DNA of 64,000 nt from Lysinibacillus sphaericus (GCF_001629735.1 NZ_CP015224.1:2046001-2110000), one strand, 5' to 3'. Counted from the first letter of the stretch, positions 28,710 through 38,302 are shown. Numbers and translations: made by a program. Notes: generated by a model from the letters alone, not told the origin.

Positions 28710-28747
28710 ACAGATTTTGACTTTCAAACGGCTAAGTCAAAATCTGT
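28710..28747. repeat. Intra-operon inverted repeat between bkdAB and bkdB
   Basis: Fourteen-bp perfect arms ACAGATTTTGACTT/AAGTCAAAATCTGT with a 10-nt loop and no T run on the minus strand. It sits in the middle of the 164-nt spacer and could be a processing or mRNA-stability element rather than a terminator. Confidence 0.6.
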
Positions 28748-28794
28748 TCTTCCGTCTGAGGCTTTCATTTTTTCAATCAGCCTTGCTTGGTATG

Positions 28795-29778
28795 TTAAAA
28801 TGCCGCAAGTTCTCGCATCGCACGTTCCACTTTATCAGGATTAATCATAAAATATTTCTCCATGGTTGGTGCATATGGCATTGCTGGCACATCGGGTCCT
28901 GCTAGACGTTGAATCGGTGCATCAAGCTCAAATAAACAATGCTCCGCAATAATGGCAGCAACTTCACTCATGATACTGCCTTCTTTATTATCCTCCGTAA
29001 CAAGTAATACTTTCCCTGTTTTAGTCGCCGCCTCGATAATTGCTTCCTTATCAAGGGGATAGACTGTGCGTAGGTCAAGTATATGCGCAGAAATACCATC
29101 TGCAGCAAGACGTTCTGCAGCTTGTAGCGCAAAGTGGACAGCTAACCCATAGGTAATAACCGTCACATCATCCCCTTCACGCTTCACATCTGCCTTGCCG
29201 ATTGGTAATGTATAATCGTCTAGAGGCACCTCACCCTTAATTAATCGATAAGCACGCTTATGTTCAAAGAATAATACAGGATCTTCATCACGAATAGCTG
29301 CTTTTAGCAATCCTTTAGCATCATATGGTGTTGATGGGATAACTATTTTCAACCCAGGTGTACCCGCAAAAAGGGCTTCAACAGATTGAGAATGGTAAAG
29401 AGCCCCGTGAATTCCTCCACCAAAAGGTGCACGGATTACCATTGGACAAGTCCAATCATTGTTAGAACGGTAACGGATTTTGGCTGCCTCAGAGACGATT
29501 TGGTTGACAGCTGGCATAATGAAATCAGCAAATTGCATTTCTGCGATTGGACGCATACCATACATTGCTGCCCCAATACCGACCCCTGCAATAGCACTTT
29601 CTGCAAGTGGCGTATCTAGTACACGGTATTCGCCGAATTGATCATACAGACCAGTAGTTGCTTTAAATACACCACCCTTACGGCCAACGTCTTCCCCTAA
29701 AATGAAAACTCGTTCATCACGTTCCATTTCTTCTTTCATTGCTAATGTAATCGCATCAATATAAGACATAACTGCCAT
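28795..29778 (-). CDS. bkdAB: Branched-chain alpha-keto acid dehydrogenase E1 beta subunit
   Basis: Forms the E1 heterotetramer with BkdAA and decarboxylates branched-chain 2-keto acids using thiamine diphosphate. The 327-residue protein shows the family's start (SYIDAITLAMKEEM), the FILGEDVG motif and the ADFIMPAVNQIVSEAAK region. A GGAGGTGA ribosome binding site precedes the ATG, and the bkdAA stop overlaps its start by one base. Could also serve as an acetoin or pyruvate E1 beta, but the neighbouring bcd and lpdV support branched-chain substrates. Confidence 0.93.
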   Translation of the reverse strand: MAVMSYIDAITLAMKEEMERDERVFILGEDVGRKGGVFKATTGLYDQFGEYRVLDTPLAESAIAGVGIGAAMYGMRPIAEMQFADFIMPAVNQIVSEAAKIRYRSNNDWTCPMVIRAPFGGGIHGALYHSQSVEALFAGTPGLKIVIPSTPYDAKGLLKAAIRDEDPVLFFEHKRAYRLIKGEVPLDDYTLPIGKADVKREGDDVTVITYGLAVHFALQAAERLAADGISAHILDLRTVYPLDKEAIIEAATKTGKVLLVTEDNKEGSIMSEVAAIIAEHCLFELDAPIQRLAGPDVPAMPYAPTMEKYFMINPDKVERAMRELAAF

Positions 29779-30794
29779 TACACGTCACCTCCGTCCACTG
29801 GTGCATAAACATATTTCATGGCATCCTCTGGTTGTGCATATGGAGCCGCTTCTGCATAATCAGTAGCTTCATTTACTTCTGCCATAACACGTTCTTCGAT
29901 TTCTGTACGTACTTTTTCAGTCATGACGCCTGCATCAGTCAGATACTTTTCAAATAACACAATCGGATCTTTTGCCTTTCCTTCTGCAATATCTTCAGCC
30001 GTACGGTATTGACGATCATCGTCGTCCGAGGAATGGGCTGTTAAACGATATGTGACTGTTTCGATTAAGCTTGGGCCCTCTCCATTACGTGCACGATCGG
30101 CTGCTTCTTTCACCACTTTGTAAACTTGTAATGGGCATTTTCCATCAACTGTCACACCTGGCATACCATACCCAATCCCACGATCAGAAACCTTCGCACA
30201 GCCTAACTGACGTTCTACTGGTACAGAGATGGCATATTGATTGTTTTCCACCATAATAATAACTGGCAATTTATGAACACCTGCGAAGTTGGCCCCTTCA
30301 TGGAAATCCCCTTGGTTAGAGGAACCTTCACCAAGTGTCACAAAAGAAACAAAATCCTCATTTTGTAGTCGTCCAGCAAGTGCAACGCCAACTGCATGTG
30401 GCACCTGCGTAGTAACAGGTGAAGATCCTGTTAAAATACGGTTTTTCTTTTGACCGAAATGGCCAGGCATTTGACGTCCACCAGAGTTTGGATCTTCCGC
30501 TTTTGCAAATGCAGATAGCATCAACTCTCTTGGTGTCATACCAAAGTGTAAAACAACCCCCATATCACGATAATATGGCGCAATATAATCTTTATCTTTA
30601 TTTAACGCAAAGGCCGCCCCTACTTGTGCTGCCTCCTGACCTTGACAAGAAATTACAAACGGAATTTTACCAGAACGGTTTAATAACCACATACGCTCAT
30701 CTAATCTTCTGGCCATTAACATTGTTTCGAACATAGCAAGTACATCTTCATTTGACAAACCTAAATCTTCATGTTTGATTTGAACATCTTGCAT
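29778..30794 (-). CDS. bkdAA: Branched-chain alpha-keto acid dehydrogenase E1 alpha subunit
   Basis: Thiamine diphosphate-binding subunit of E1. The 338-residue protein carries the cofactor motif starting GEGSSNQGDFHEG and ending VENNQYA, and the phosphorylation-loop-like region YRLTAHSSDDDDR. The order bcd-lpdV-bkdAA-bkdAB-bkdB on the minus strand gives a complete dehydrogenase. Compared with B. subtilis, ptb and buk are absent from the cluster. Confidence 0.94.
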   Translation of the reverse strand: MQDVQIKHEDLGLSNEDVLAMFETMLMARRLDERMWLLNRSGKIPFVISCQGQEAAQVGAAFALNKDKDYIAPYYRDMGVVLHFGMTPRELMLSAFAKAEDPNSGGRQMPGHFGQKKNRILTGSSPVTTQVPHAVGVALAGRLQNEDFVSFVTLGEGSSNQGDFHEGANFAGVHKLPVIIMVENNQYAISVPVERQLGCAKVSDRGIGYGMPGVTVDGKCPLQVYKVVKEAADRARNGEGPSLIETVTYRLTAHSSDDDDRQYRTAEDIAEGKAKDPIVLFEKYLTDAGVMTEKVRTEIEERVMAEVNEATDYAEAAPYAQPEDAMKYVYAPVDGGDV

Positions 30795-30881
30795 ACGAAC
30801 ACCCCTTTCGTATTATAGAGAAATAACTATCTTATCCTATATCCCCACATTTGGATATGTTAGTTATGAAATTCAGAAAAT

Positions 30882-32309
30882 TTAAAAATGGATAGCACGA
30901 CCATCAACTGCTAAAGCAGATTCCACTAATACCTCGTTTAATGAAGGATGTGGATGAATTGCCTGACTAATTTCCCATGGTGTTGCATCCAACAATTTAG
31001 CTAAAGATGCCTCTCCAATTAAATCTGTCACGTGCGGCCCTACCATATGAATACCCAAAATATCATCTGTTTCTTCATCAGCAATTATTTTTACAAAACC
31101 TTCTGCTTCCCCATTTACCAATGCCTTACCAATTGCCTTGAAAGGGAATTTACCGATTTTTAATGAAAAGCCTCGCTCTTTGGCAGCACTTTCGGTTAAG
31201 CCAATGCTAGCAACCTCTGGATATGAATAAACACATTTCGGTACCTTCAGATCATCGATATGCTCTGCTTTACCTGTCGCTATATGCTCGATTGCTGACA
31301 GTCCTTCATGAGAAGCCACATGCGCTAACTGTAAGCCACCAATCACATCACCTATGGCATACATATGTGATTCCTTCGTTTGATAAGAATCATTCACTTT
31401 AATGAAGCCATTTTCCACTTCGATTTCTGTATTTTCCAAGCCAATGTCTTGCGTGTTGGCTTCACGACCAACACAAAGTAAAAGTTTATCTGCCTCAAAG
31501 ATTTCTTCCTGCTCATTCACTTTCGCAGAAATGAAAACGTTATCATTTTCTATTTTGAATGTATCTGCATCTAAACGGGCATTTGTGACAATGCGAACTC
31601 CCCTCTTTTCAAGCTGCTTTGTTACTTCTTTGACGATATCAGCATCCTCTGCAGGTAAGATAGTTGGTCCGTATTCTAGAACTGTTACATATACGCCAAA
31701 ATCGCAAAGCATAGATGCCCACTCAATTCCAATGACACCACCGCCAACGATTAACAATGATTTTGGTAAATTGTCAAGCTCCAACGCATGATCTGAATTC
31801 ATCACATATTGGCCATCAACTGTTAATCCTGCCATACCTCTTGGCTTTGAGCCAGTTGCAATGACAACATTCGTCGGTACAAGCATTTCATTTTCTTGCC
31901 CATTGGACATTTCTACGGAAATAGTTCCTGGCATAGGAGAGAAAATAGAGGGACCTAAAATTCGTCCTGTACCATGATAAACATCTATTTTGCCTTTTTT
32001 CATCAGTGTATTCACACCTTGGCTTAATTGCTCAACGATCGCTTGCTTCCTAGCTTGCACTTTGTCAAATTGCAGTGTCACACCTTCAATGTCAACACCA
32101 TACTCACTAGCCGTTTTATTAGCCATTCGATATACTTCTGCACTTCGAAGTAAAGCTTTACTTGGGATACAGCCTTTGTGCAAGCATGTTCCACCTAAAC
32201 GATCCCGCTCTACAATAGCTGTTTTCAAGCCTAGTTGCGCAGCGCGGATGGCCGCCACATAACCGCCTGTACCTCCACCTAAAATGACAACATCATAATT
32301 TTGAGCCAT
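30882..32309 (-). CDS. lpdV: Dihydrolipoyl dehydrogenase (E3) of the bkd complex
   Basis: Flavoprotein that reoxidises the lipoyl groups of BkdB with NAD+. The 475-residue protein has an N-terminal FAD-binding GGGTGGYVAAIRAAQLG, the redox-active disulfide GGTCLHKGCIPSK, an NAD-binding GGGVIGIEWASM and the C-terminal HPHPSLNE active-site His-Glu pair. It is between bcd and bkdAA in the same operon. Confidence 0.95.
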   Translation of the reverse strand: MAQNYDVVILGGGTGGYVAAIRAAQLGLKTAIVERDRLGGTCLHKGCIPSKALLRSAEVYRMANKTASEYGVDIEGVTLQFDKVQARKQAIVEQLSQGVNTLMKKGKIDVYHGTGRILGPSIFSPMPGTISVEMSNGQENEMLVPTNVVIATGSKPRGMAGLTVDGQYVMNSDHALELDNLPKSLLIVGGGVIGIEWASMLCDFGVYVTVLEYGPTILPAEDADIVKEVTKQLEKRGVRIVTNARLDADTFKIENDNVFISAKVNEQEEIFEADKLLLCVGREANTQDIGLENTEIEVENGFIKVNDSYQTKESHMYAIGDVIGGLQLAHVASHEGLSAIEHIATGKAEHIDDLKVPKCVYSYPEVASIGLTESAAKERGFSLKIGKFPFKAIGKALVNGEAEGFVKIIADEETDDILGIHMVGPHVTDLIGEASLAKLLDATPWEISQAIHPHPSLNEVLVESALAVDGRAIHF

Positions 32310-32455
32310 GTTTATTCCCCCTTTTGAGAAAAGTGCTAAAGTATTCTATCTATTAAACCATTACCCTACCAATTAGCTTGCGGTCTATTTTTGCTTAAGA
32401 AGAACAGAACTTTAGCTTTACTGCAACGGTGCTCTTATTTGTTGGTAAAATTAGA

Positions 32456-32477
32456 AGAAGTCGACAATGCGACTTCT
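32456..32477 (-). terminator. Possible attenuator or terminator after bcd
   Basis: Eight-bp stem AGAAGTCG/CGACTTCT with a 6-nt loop, 23 nt after the bcd stop. On the minus strand it is followed by TCTAATTTTACC, a weak U tract, so partial read-through into lpdV is possible. Confidence 0.5.
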
Positions 32478-32499
32478 CCAAATTTTCAAACCTTGTATA

Positions 32500-33594
32500 T
32501 TAGCGACCGTGTAAAATATTTTTTTCATTTTTTAAGAATTGGCTGCGAGATTTCGCCACACGCGCAATGCGTTCTTCAGCTAAACGATTCGCTGCCACAT
32601 ATGTTGGAATGCCATCTCGTTTTGAAATAGCAAAGATCTTTTCAATACTATCATATATACCGTCAACGCGTTTCAGAGCACGTTCACGATTATAACCATA
32701 TAATTCATCCGCAACGTTAATAACGCCACCAGCATTAATGACATAGTCTGGTGCATAGACAATACCTAATTCATGTAGGAAATCACCATGACGTGAATCT
32801 TTTAACTGATTATTAGCAGACCCAGCAATTACTTTTGCTTTTAATTGTGGAATTGTTTCATCATTTAATATAGCACCTAAAGCACAAGGAGAGAAAATAT
32901 CAACTTCTTGCGCGTAGATTTCATCTGGAGCTACTGCAATTGCGTCAAAGTCATTCACAACTCTATCAATTGCTGCCTGATTGATATCTGTTACAACAAG
33001 TTTTGCCCCTTCATTATGTAAATACTCGCAAAGCTTGTAGGCTACATTTCCTAGACCTTGTACAGAAATTTTTAATCCCTCTAATGATTCTGAACCAAAT
33101 GCTTCTTTTGCAGCCGCTTTCATACCGCGGTAAACACCATACGCCGTTACTGGAGATGGGTTCCCTGATGAACCGAATGCAGGTGAGATTCCTGTTACAT
33201 AATCTGTTTCCTCATGGATTAAATCCATATCTGTAACTGTTGTACCTACGTCTTCTGCCGTGATATAACGACCATTTAAGCCTTGGATGAAACGACCTAA
33301 TGCACGGAACATTTCTTCGTTTTTATCTTTAAATGGGTCACCGATAATGACCGTTTTTCCACCGCCAAGGTTTAAACCAGCTGCCGCATTTTTGTAGGTC
33401 ATACCTCGTGCTAAACGCAATGCGTCTTCAACTGCATTTTCCTCTGATGCATATGTCCACATACGTGCCCCGCCTAATGCTGGTCCAAGTGTTGTATCAT
33501 GGATAGCGATAACCGCTTTTAACCCTGATGCTTCATCTTGGCAAAATACCAATTGTTCATAATCATACTTTTCCATATACTTGAAGATTTCCAT
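32500..33594 (-). CDS. bcd: Branched-chain amino acid (leucine/valine) dehydrogenase
   Basis: NAD-dependent oxidative deamination of leucine, valine and isoleucine to the keto acids used by the bkd complex. Member of the Glu/Leu/Phe/Val dehydrogenase family with 364 residues. Catalytic lysine in [19 protein letters not shown]; the Rossmann nucleotide-binding stretch is [16 protein letters not shown]. The ATG at 33594 has an AAAGGGG site 8 nt upstream; the open frame continues to 33648 but without such a site. First gene of the operon. Confidence 0.94.
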   Translation of the reverse strand: MEIFKYMEKYDYEQLVFCQDEASGLKAVIAIHDTTLGPALGGARMWTYASEENAVEDALRLARGMTYKNAAAGLNLGGGKTVIIGDPFKDKNEEMFRALGRFIQGLNGRYITAEDVGTTVTDMDLIHEETDYVTGISPAFGSSGNPSPVTAYGVYRGMKAAAKEAFGSESLEGLKISVQGLGNVAYKLCEYLHNEGAKLVVTDINQAAIDRVVNDFDAIAVAPDEIYAQEVDIFSPCALGAILNDETIPQLKAKVIAGSANNQLKDSRHGDFLHELGIVYAPDYVINAGGVINVADELYGYNRERALKRVDGIYDSIEKIFAISKRDGIPTYVAANRLAEERIARVAKSRSQFLKNEKNILHGR

Positions 33595-33648
33595 GAAACT
33601 CGCCCCTTTGCTTTGGAAAGTGCATCCCCAAATGCCCGTCCCAATCAA

Positions 33649-33976
33649 GTTTTATCTAACAATCTTACCACTTGTTGTCCTCGCCTCAGCTATAATACTG
33701 AGCCCCATTTTTCAGTAGGTGTTTAGACCCTAGGATAAAAATTGTTTAGTAATGGATAATATTGCTCCACTTATTTTTACAATACTGACAAATTCACAAT
33801 TTCGCAACTATTATTACATATTCTTGTTTAAGTAAGAATTTTCTAAACATTCAGTAACAAAAACTACTATATGCTCCGTCTAGTTTTGACGAATAATTAT
33901 TATATTGATTACTAGCCTTTCTTGACATTCCCCCATCCACAGGTACAATTAATCATAGGAATAAGGAGGGGTATAT
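33649..33976. other. Intergenic region between divergent bcd and yqzF
   Basis: About 330 nt that must hold the bkd operon promoter (minus strand) and the yqzF promoter (plus strand). No regulator gene such as bkdR is present beside it, and I see no clear sigma-54 promoter. No convincing open frame is visible. Confidence 0.6.
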
Positions 33977-34213
33977 ATGGCCCGTTTAGCTGCATTTATT
34001 GTAATGCTTATTCCAGGTCTTATGGCTGCAGGCGGCATTAAATTTATGCGTGATACATTATTTGGGAAGCTTCTTTCGCCTTTCCCATTTTTATGGCTAC
34101 AATTTGTAGTAGGTGTTATATTCTTTGTTATAGGCTTTGGCTTTTTCGCAGGATTTTTACTACATCGTGACCGCAAAAATGGAAAAGTAGCACCTCGCTT
34201 CCAAAAAAAATAA
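33977..34213 (+). CDS. yqzF: Small membrane protein of the DUF2627/YqzF family
   Basis: A protein of 78 residues with two membrane helices (AAFIVMLIPGLMAAGGIKFM; FVVGVIFFVIGFGFFAGFLL) and a basic tail. The length, the sequence and the position between the bkd genes and yqiK/spo0A match B. subtilis YqzF. Function unknown. AAGGAGGGG ribosome binding site 6 nt before the ATG. Confidence 0.85.
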   Translation: MARLAAFIVMLIPGLMAAGGIKFMRDTLFGKLLSPFPFLWLQFVVGVIFFVIGFGFFAGFLLHRDRKNGKVAPRFQKK

Positions 34214-34261
34214 AAATAGCTATCCAAATAAGTCACATGGACTTACTGGATAGCTATTTTT
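34212..34261. terminator. Bidirectional terminator between yqzF and yqiK
   Basis: A 15-bp stem AAAAATAGCTATCCA/TGGATAGCTATTTTT enclosing a 20-nt loop. It serves the two convergent genes. Confidence 0.88.
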
Positions 34262-34988
34262 ATACACGCTGCTGTGTAGTGATGACTTTATCAGGGTAAT
34301 CTGTTATCCAACCTATTACAGCATGGTGAGGATTGGTTAAGAATGGTTCATTACCATCAATTGCATAAAAACGACAGGCTTTGCCGCTTGTTACGCATGC
34401 CTCTAAATATCTTGGCTTGTAGTACCGTTTATGCATATGGACAGTATCAGCAGCTTTGTAATCAGCTAACAGATCCCATTTTAATTTTTTCGTGGCTATT
34501 AGAGCCGTTTCATATTCAGGTCTTTGCTTTTTCACATATTCCAGTATTTCGTAATGGAACGACGAGAAGTGGCTCCCTGCTGGTAACGATAGCCCTTGAA
34601 GAAAGTCATTCAGCCCACTTTGATTGTCTAAAATGGTTGATTTTAATTCAATATTTAAAGGGAGCTTATGTGTTTTAGCCCATGCTAAAACTGCATCAAA
34701 TGCTGGTATTTTAGCCGATGAAAAAAGACGCCTCCAAGGCTTGCCGAGTTTAAAACGTAATAACTCTTCCATCGTACAATCACTCACCAGTTTATTGATA
34801 CCTACTAATCTTGACAATTGTGGATCATGGTAGACGATTGGACAACCATCTTTTGAAAATTGGATGTCTAACTCAATGCCATCAGCCCCAAGCTCCAATG
34901 CCTTTTCAAAAGCTTTAAAGGTATTTTCTAGCGCATAGGCCGATGCTCCTCGATGTGCAAACACCGGAATATAGGACGAATTAGACAT
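34260..34988 (-). CDS. yqiK: Glycerophosphodiester phosphodiesterase (YqiK-like)
   Basis: Hydrolyses glycerophosphodiesters to glycerol 3-phosphate and an alcohol. The 242-residue protein shows the full GDPD signature: AHRGASAYALENT, GADGIELDIQFSKDG and YHDPQLSRL. No signal peptide, so cytosolic. The position near spo0A matches B. subtilis yqiK. Its start overlaps the 3' end of the fapA-type gene by 8 nt. Confidence 0.92.
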   Translation of the reverse strand: MSNSSYIPVFAHRGASAYALENTFKAFEKALELGADGIELDIQFSKDGCPIVYHDPQLSRLVGINKLVSDCTMEELLRFKLGKPWRRLFSSAKIPAFDAVLAWAKTHKLPLNIELKSTILDNQSGLNDFLQGLSLPAGSHFSSFHYEILEYVKKQRPEYETALIATKKLKWDLLADYKAADTVHMHKRYYKPRYLEACVTSGKACRFYAIDGNEPFLTNPHHAVIGWITDYPDKVITTQQRV

Positions 34989-36552
34989 TTAACTCACCAA
35001 ACTCTAGCAGAAATTTACCATTGGTCATTTTGCTTAATAAAGATGATTTTTTACCAATTTGAATATACGTCCCCGGATGCGCTTCCTTTGTCACAACAAT
35101 CTCTTCTTTACCAATATGACGCATTTCGTCCATTATTAGCTTTATTTCACGATCTAATGTAACCGCTTCTGCCTTTAACTTTGTTAAAGCTTGCTTTGTC
35201 TCTTCAAAGGATGCTGTTTGTTCTTTAGACATTTGGTTGAGAAATGGCAATAAACTTTTCATTTTGGATTCATGGGCTGCAATTTCTGATTGTAACTCTT
35301 TAAGCTGGACAGCTTTTTCCTGCATGATCGAATTATTCTCTTGTTTATTGACACTTTCAATAATCAAATCCGTTCGCCGTTCCAATCGATTACCAGATAT
35401 GGCCGTGACAATCGTATTTTTAGCTACAGCACGCCCTCCAATAATTTTACCTTTTCGTTCATCCACTAAAATGGAATGGGCTGAAAGCTGTGAACCTAAT
35501 GCATAGAAACCAATATGGATACTATCTGCTGCCATTAAATTTGCTTCATTGACATGTTTGACAAAAATATTGCCACCCGCTTCCACAACTGTTGACCCAA
35601 GACCAAATATGCCACCGCGAATATAAACATCTCCTTCGATGGATTTAATCAGTTTGGCACCGCTTACACCTTCAGCGCCATCAATAGAAATATCACCAGT
35701 TGCAATAACTGTATAGCCATTTGTTACTGTTCCTTTAATACTAAGAGAACCATTAAATTCTAGATTACCTGTTTCAACGCCTACATCACCGTTAATAGGT
35801 AGGTGTCTGTTTACACCAATCATACCTTTCACATCATCTAGAACACCAGCAATTTTCGAGCGGATCACAATTTTCCCGTCCTCTTCCACTTCATATGCTG
35901 ATTTTGTATCGTATCGGATTGGAAAATCCCGTCCTGGTGCGGCAGCCACTACCTCACCTAGCACATTTTTCCCTGGTTTACCTAATGTAGCAGGAATCTT
36001 TTCACCTAGCCATGAGCCTTCCGAAATTTCTGAGATAAAATTCATATCAAAGTAATCCGCTTTTCCATCATCACGAATGACCGGTTTTCTCTCCGGCTTA
36101 GGTAAGTATGTAATTTGTGCATCCGTGCCTGCTATCGGTGGTTGCCCCTGAGCAATTAAAAATGCTTTTCCTGGTTCAGCCTTCGAAATATCAAAATCTA
36201 AAATTCCATGCACAATTTCATTTTCAGCAAGTATTTCTTGAATTTGCTGTGTCAGCTTTTCTTTATGATTGGCAATATATTCGTTTGTTTCATAGATAAA
36301 AATAGAGGCTGACATTTTATCACGGGCAATTTCAGCTTCAATATTTGGAAGCCAGCGGCCAATTTCTACTGGACTTGTATTTTGAGTAGACAGCACGTTT
36401 TTTAAAATTGAAAAATTAGATAATTTAAGTCGCGGATGACTACGTAAAATGCTATCAAATTCTTTTAATGGGAATCCGGCACTAAAAGTAAGCATAAATA
36501 CCTTGCCATTTTCTTCAGAAATTTCGAAGTTTTCATTTCGAACTAGAATCAA
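34981..36552 (-). CDS. FapA (DUF342) family protein
   Basis: A protein of 523 residues. The centre (residues ~170-380) is a series of short glycine-spaced beta turns (INGDVGVETGNLEFNG; GDISIDGAEGVSGAKLI) typical of the FapA/DUF342 right-handed beta-helix, followed by a coiled coil (residues ~390-470) and a small C-terminal beta domain. A TTG start is supported by AGGAGGAGG 6 nt upstream. Relatives are linked to flagellar placement or cell-shape polymers; the role here is unknown. Confidence 0.82.
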   Translation of the reverse strand: MILVRNENFEISEENGKVFMLTFSAGFPLKEFDSILRSHPRLKLSNFSILKNVLSTQNTSPVEIGRWLPNIEAEIARDKMSASIFIYETNEYIANHKEKLTQQIQEILAENEIVHGILDFDISKAEPGKAFLIAQGQPPIAGTDAQITYLPKPERKPVIRDDGKADYFDMNFISEISEGSWLGEKIPATLGKPGKNVLGEVVAAAPGRDFPIRYDTKSAYEVEEDGKIVIRSKIAGVLDDVKGMIGVNRHLPINGDVGVETGNLEFNGSLSIKGTVTNGYTVIATGDISIDGAEGVSGAKLIKSIEGDVYIRGGIFGLGSTVVEAGGNIFVKHVNEANLMAADSIHIGFYALGSQLSAHSILVDERKGKIIGGRAVAKNTIVTAISGNRLERRTDLIIESVNKQENNSIMQEKAVQLKELQSEIAAHESKMKSLLPFLNQMSKEQTASFEETKQALTKLKAEAVTLDREIKLIMDEMRHIGKEEIVVTKEAHPGTYIQIGKKSSLLSKMTNGKFLLEFGELNV

Positions 36553-36885
36553 GCTACCTCCTCCTTCCCTCTATATGTAAGTATATACAATCCACTTACA
36601 TTTGTTTAGAGACCATTGTCACTAACGAGAAAGAAAATAGTACTACTTAATCATTAAAACATCGAACTATTTTTTATTTCCGTTAAATATAAATAGGTTT
36701 ATAATACTAAAAAAATGTTTATTATTTTATTTTTTTAATAAAATTACCCTTAATTACATGGATATTCTATTAGGATCATTTGAACAAATAGTATTCCCTA
36801 GATATATATTATAGGATGGGATCGTCATAAAAAATAAATAATAAAAGGTCTTTAGAACTATAAAATTTTCAGATATTAAGGCTCT
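36553..36885. other. AT-rich intergenic region
   Basis: About 330 nt with no open frame I can support and no strong hairpin. It should carry the promoter for the FapA-type gene, but no clear -35/-10 pair was found. Confidence 0.5.
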
Positions 36886-37071
36886 TTATTCAAGATAACT
36901 CTTTATATTTCCAATTTGGAAGGTCGAACCAAGTTGTTCTAATTCTTCCTTAGTCATATATCGCATATTTATTTTACCGTCTACTACGAGACGGACTTCA
37001 AATAATTGTTCATCTATTTGTATAATTTCTATTGAATTCATTCCATCTAATTGAAAATTGACACTTTTCAT
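36886..37071 (-). CDS. Small hypothetical protein
   Basis: A protein of 61 residues with alternating beta-strand character (SIEIIQIDEQLFEVRLVVDG) and a charged tail. The ATG at 37071 has AGGTGA 6 nt upstream; a GTG three codons earlier lies too close to the site. I do not recognise it. It is between the SLH-domain gene and the FapA-type gene, same strand, and may be a late addition to this locus. Confidence 0.55.
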   Translation of the reverse strand: MKSVNFQLDGMNSIEIIQIDEQLFEVRLVVDGKINMRYMTKEELEQLGSTFQIGNIKSYLE

Positions 37072-37120
37072 TTGAATCACCTGCTTCTAGTTATTTAATC
37101 TAACCGTATGTAATAAAAAA

Positions 37121-37142
37121 CTACCCCAAAAAAACAGGGTAG
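37121..37142 (-). terminator. Terminator of the SLH-domain gene
   Basis: Stem CTACCC/GGGTAG with a 10-nt loop, followed on the minus strand by a T6 run. Lies 12 nt beyond the stop codon. Confidence 0.8.
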
Positions 37143-37153
37143 AAAAGGAAGTA

Positions 37154-38146
37154 TTACCAAGCAGTATAACCAAAGTCATTACTAAAATCTACTGTTGTAT
37201 TATTCGTAATTTCTATGTTTTTAATTTGATGTTTATAAAGGAACATTGTGTTATCTTCAAAAACTTTATAATTATAATTACCAAATATAGATTTAAGCTG
37301 ACTATGCGAATTTAAAGGTTCAGAAATATTTCGTTTTGCATTTTTCGATGAGATTACTGCGATATAAGTTCCAGAGGGAATACTATTAATACTATAATTC
37401 CCATTCTTATCTACTAAAGTTCTATATACATTTTTCAACTCAGTTTTATTATCAAGCCAATCGAATAATTCTTGTTTAGTGTAACTTGGATATGTTGCAG
37501 TTGTTGAAAATAGATAAACTGTAGCACCTGTATCTCCTAAAGTACCAATGAAGTCGTTATACTTCCAAACAACCGTACCCTTTATAGCACCGTTTCCTCT
37601 GCTGGTGTTGGATGTATTTGGATTACTAGAAACTTTACCAGATTTTATATATTGCTCTGTTCTATTTATAAAAGCTTTTAGGTGCGTTTGAGTCAATTTA
37701 TTATTAGGCTTAAATGTACCATCAGAATAACCAGCTGTTATACCAGCAGCTACTAATTGTTGAATCGCATTATATGCACTATTTTCTCGAGGGACATCTT
37801 TAAACGTAGCATTCCCTGTAGGTAATTTTGAACCAAAAGCTCTTGAAATAAAAATCGCAATATGTGCTCTAGTTAATTCTTGCGAGGGCTTGAATGTACC
37901 ATCAGAATATCCACTTACAATTCCTTTATCAACTGCTGATTGGATATAACCACTTGCGTAGTGACTTTTCGGAACATCTTTAAATTGTGTTGCTCTTTGA
38001 GTACCATCCAATCCTAAAAGCTTCCCAATTTCAACAATTGATTCGGCACGATTTGAAACCTTTTCTGCAGCATTCACTTCTGAACTATTAAATGAAAGAA
38101 TAGACAAAATTAATACAAAAAACAATGAACATAACACTTTTCTCAT
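37154..38146 (-). CDS. S-layer-homology surface protein with prealbumin-like C-terminal domain
   Basis: A secreted protein of 330 residues. Signal peptide at residues 1-27 (SLFFVLILSILSF core, cleavage near VNAAEK). Two clear SLH repeats follow (FKDVPKSHYASGYIQSAVDK with GYSDGTFKPSQELTR; FKDVPRENSAYNAIQQLVAA with GYSDGTFKPNNKLTQ) and a possible degenerate one before them; these bind pyruvylated wall polymer. The last ~140 residues (GAIKGTVVWKYN; KNGNYSINSIPSGTYIAVI) look like a carboxypeptidase-regulatory or CNA-B beta-sandwich. The ATG at 38146 has a GGAGG site. It is not expected between spo0A and yqiK and is probably a lineage-specific insertion. Ligand and function unknown. Confidence 0.85.
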   Translation of the reverse strand: MRKVLCSLFFVLILSILSFNSSEVNAAEKVSNRAESIVEIGKLLGLDGTQRATQFKDVPKSHYASGYIQSAVDKGIVSGYSDGTFKPSQELTRAHIAIFISRAFGSKLPTGNATFKDVPRENSAYNAIQQLVAAGITAGYSDGTFKPNNKLTQTHLKAFINRTEQYIKSGKVSSNPNTSNTSRGNGAIKGTVVWKYNDFIGTLGDTGATVYLFSTTATYPSYTKQELFDWLDNKTELKNVYRTLVDKNGNYSINSIPSGTYIAVISSKNAKRNISEPLNSHSQLKSIFGNYNYKVFEDNTMFLYKHQIKNIEITNNTTVDFSNDFGYTAW

Positions 38147-38302
38147 ATGTATACCTCCACATTTTATTCTAGAATCCACCCTTTAATACTAATATCTAAA
38201 CCTAAATTGCATTACATTAGTATCACCCCTATAAGATAAGATTACCATCAAACCAATTTTTTTGAAATATTTTTATAGTAAGGGATTAAGGCATAAAAAA
38301 AT

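Noticed and set aside
33605-33640. A sigma-54-like sequence (TTGGGACG...TTTGG on the minus strand) upstream of bcd
   Set aside because: The -12 element does not match TTGCA, the site is only about 40 nt from the start codon, and no bkdR-like activator is nearby.
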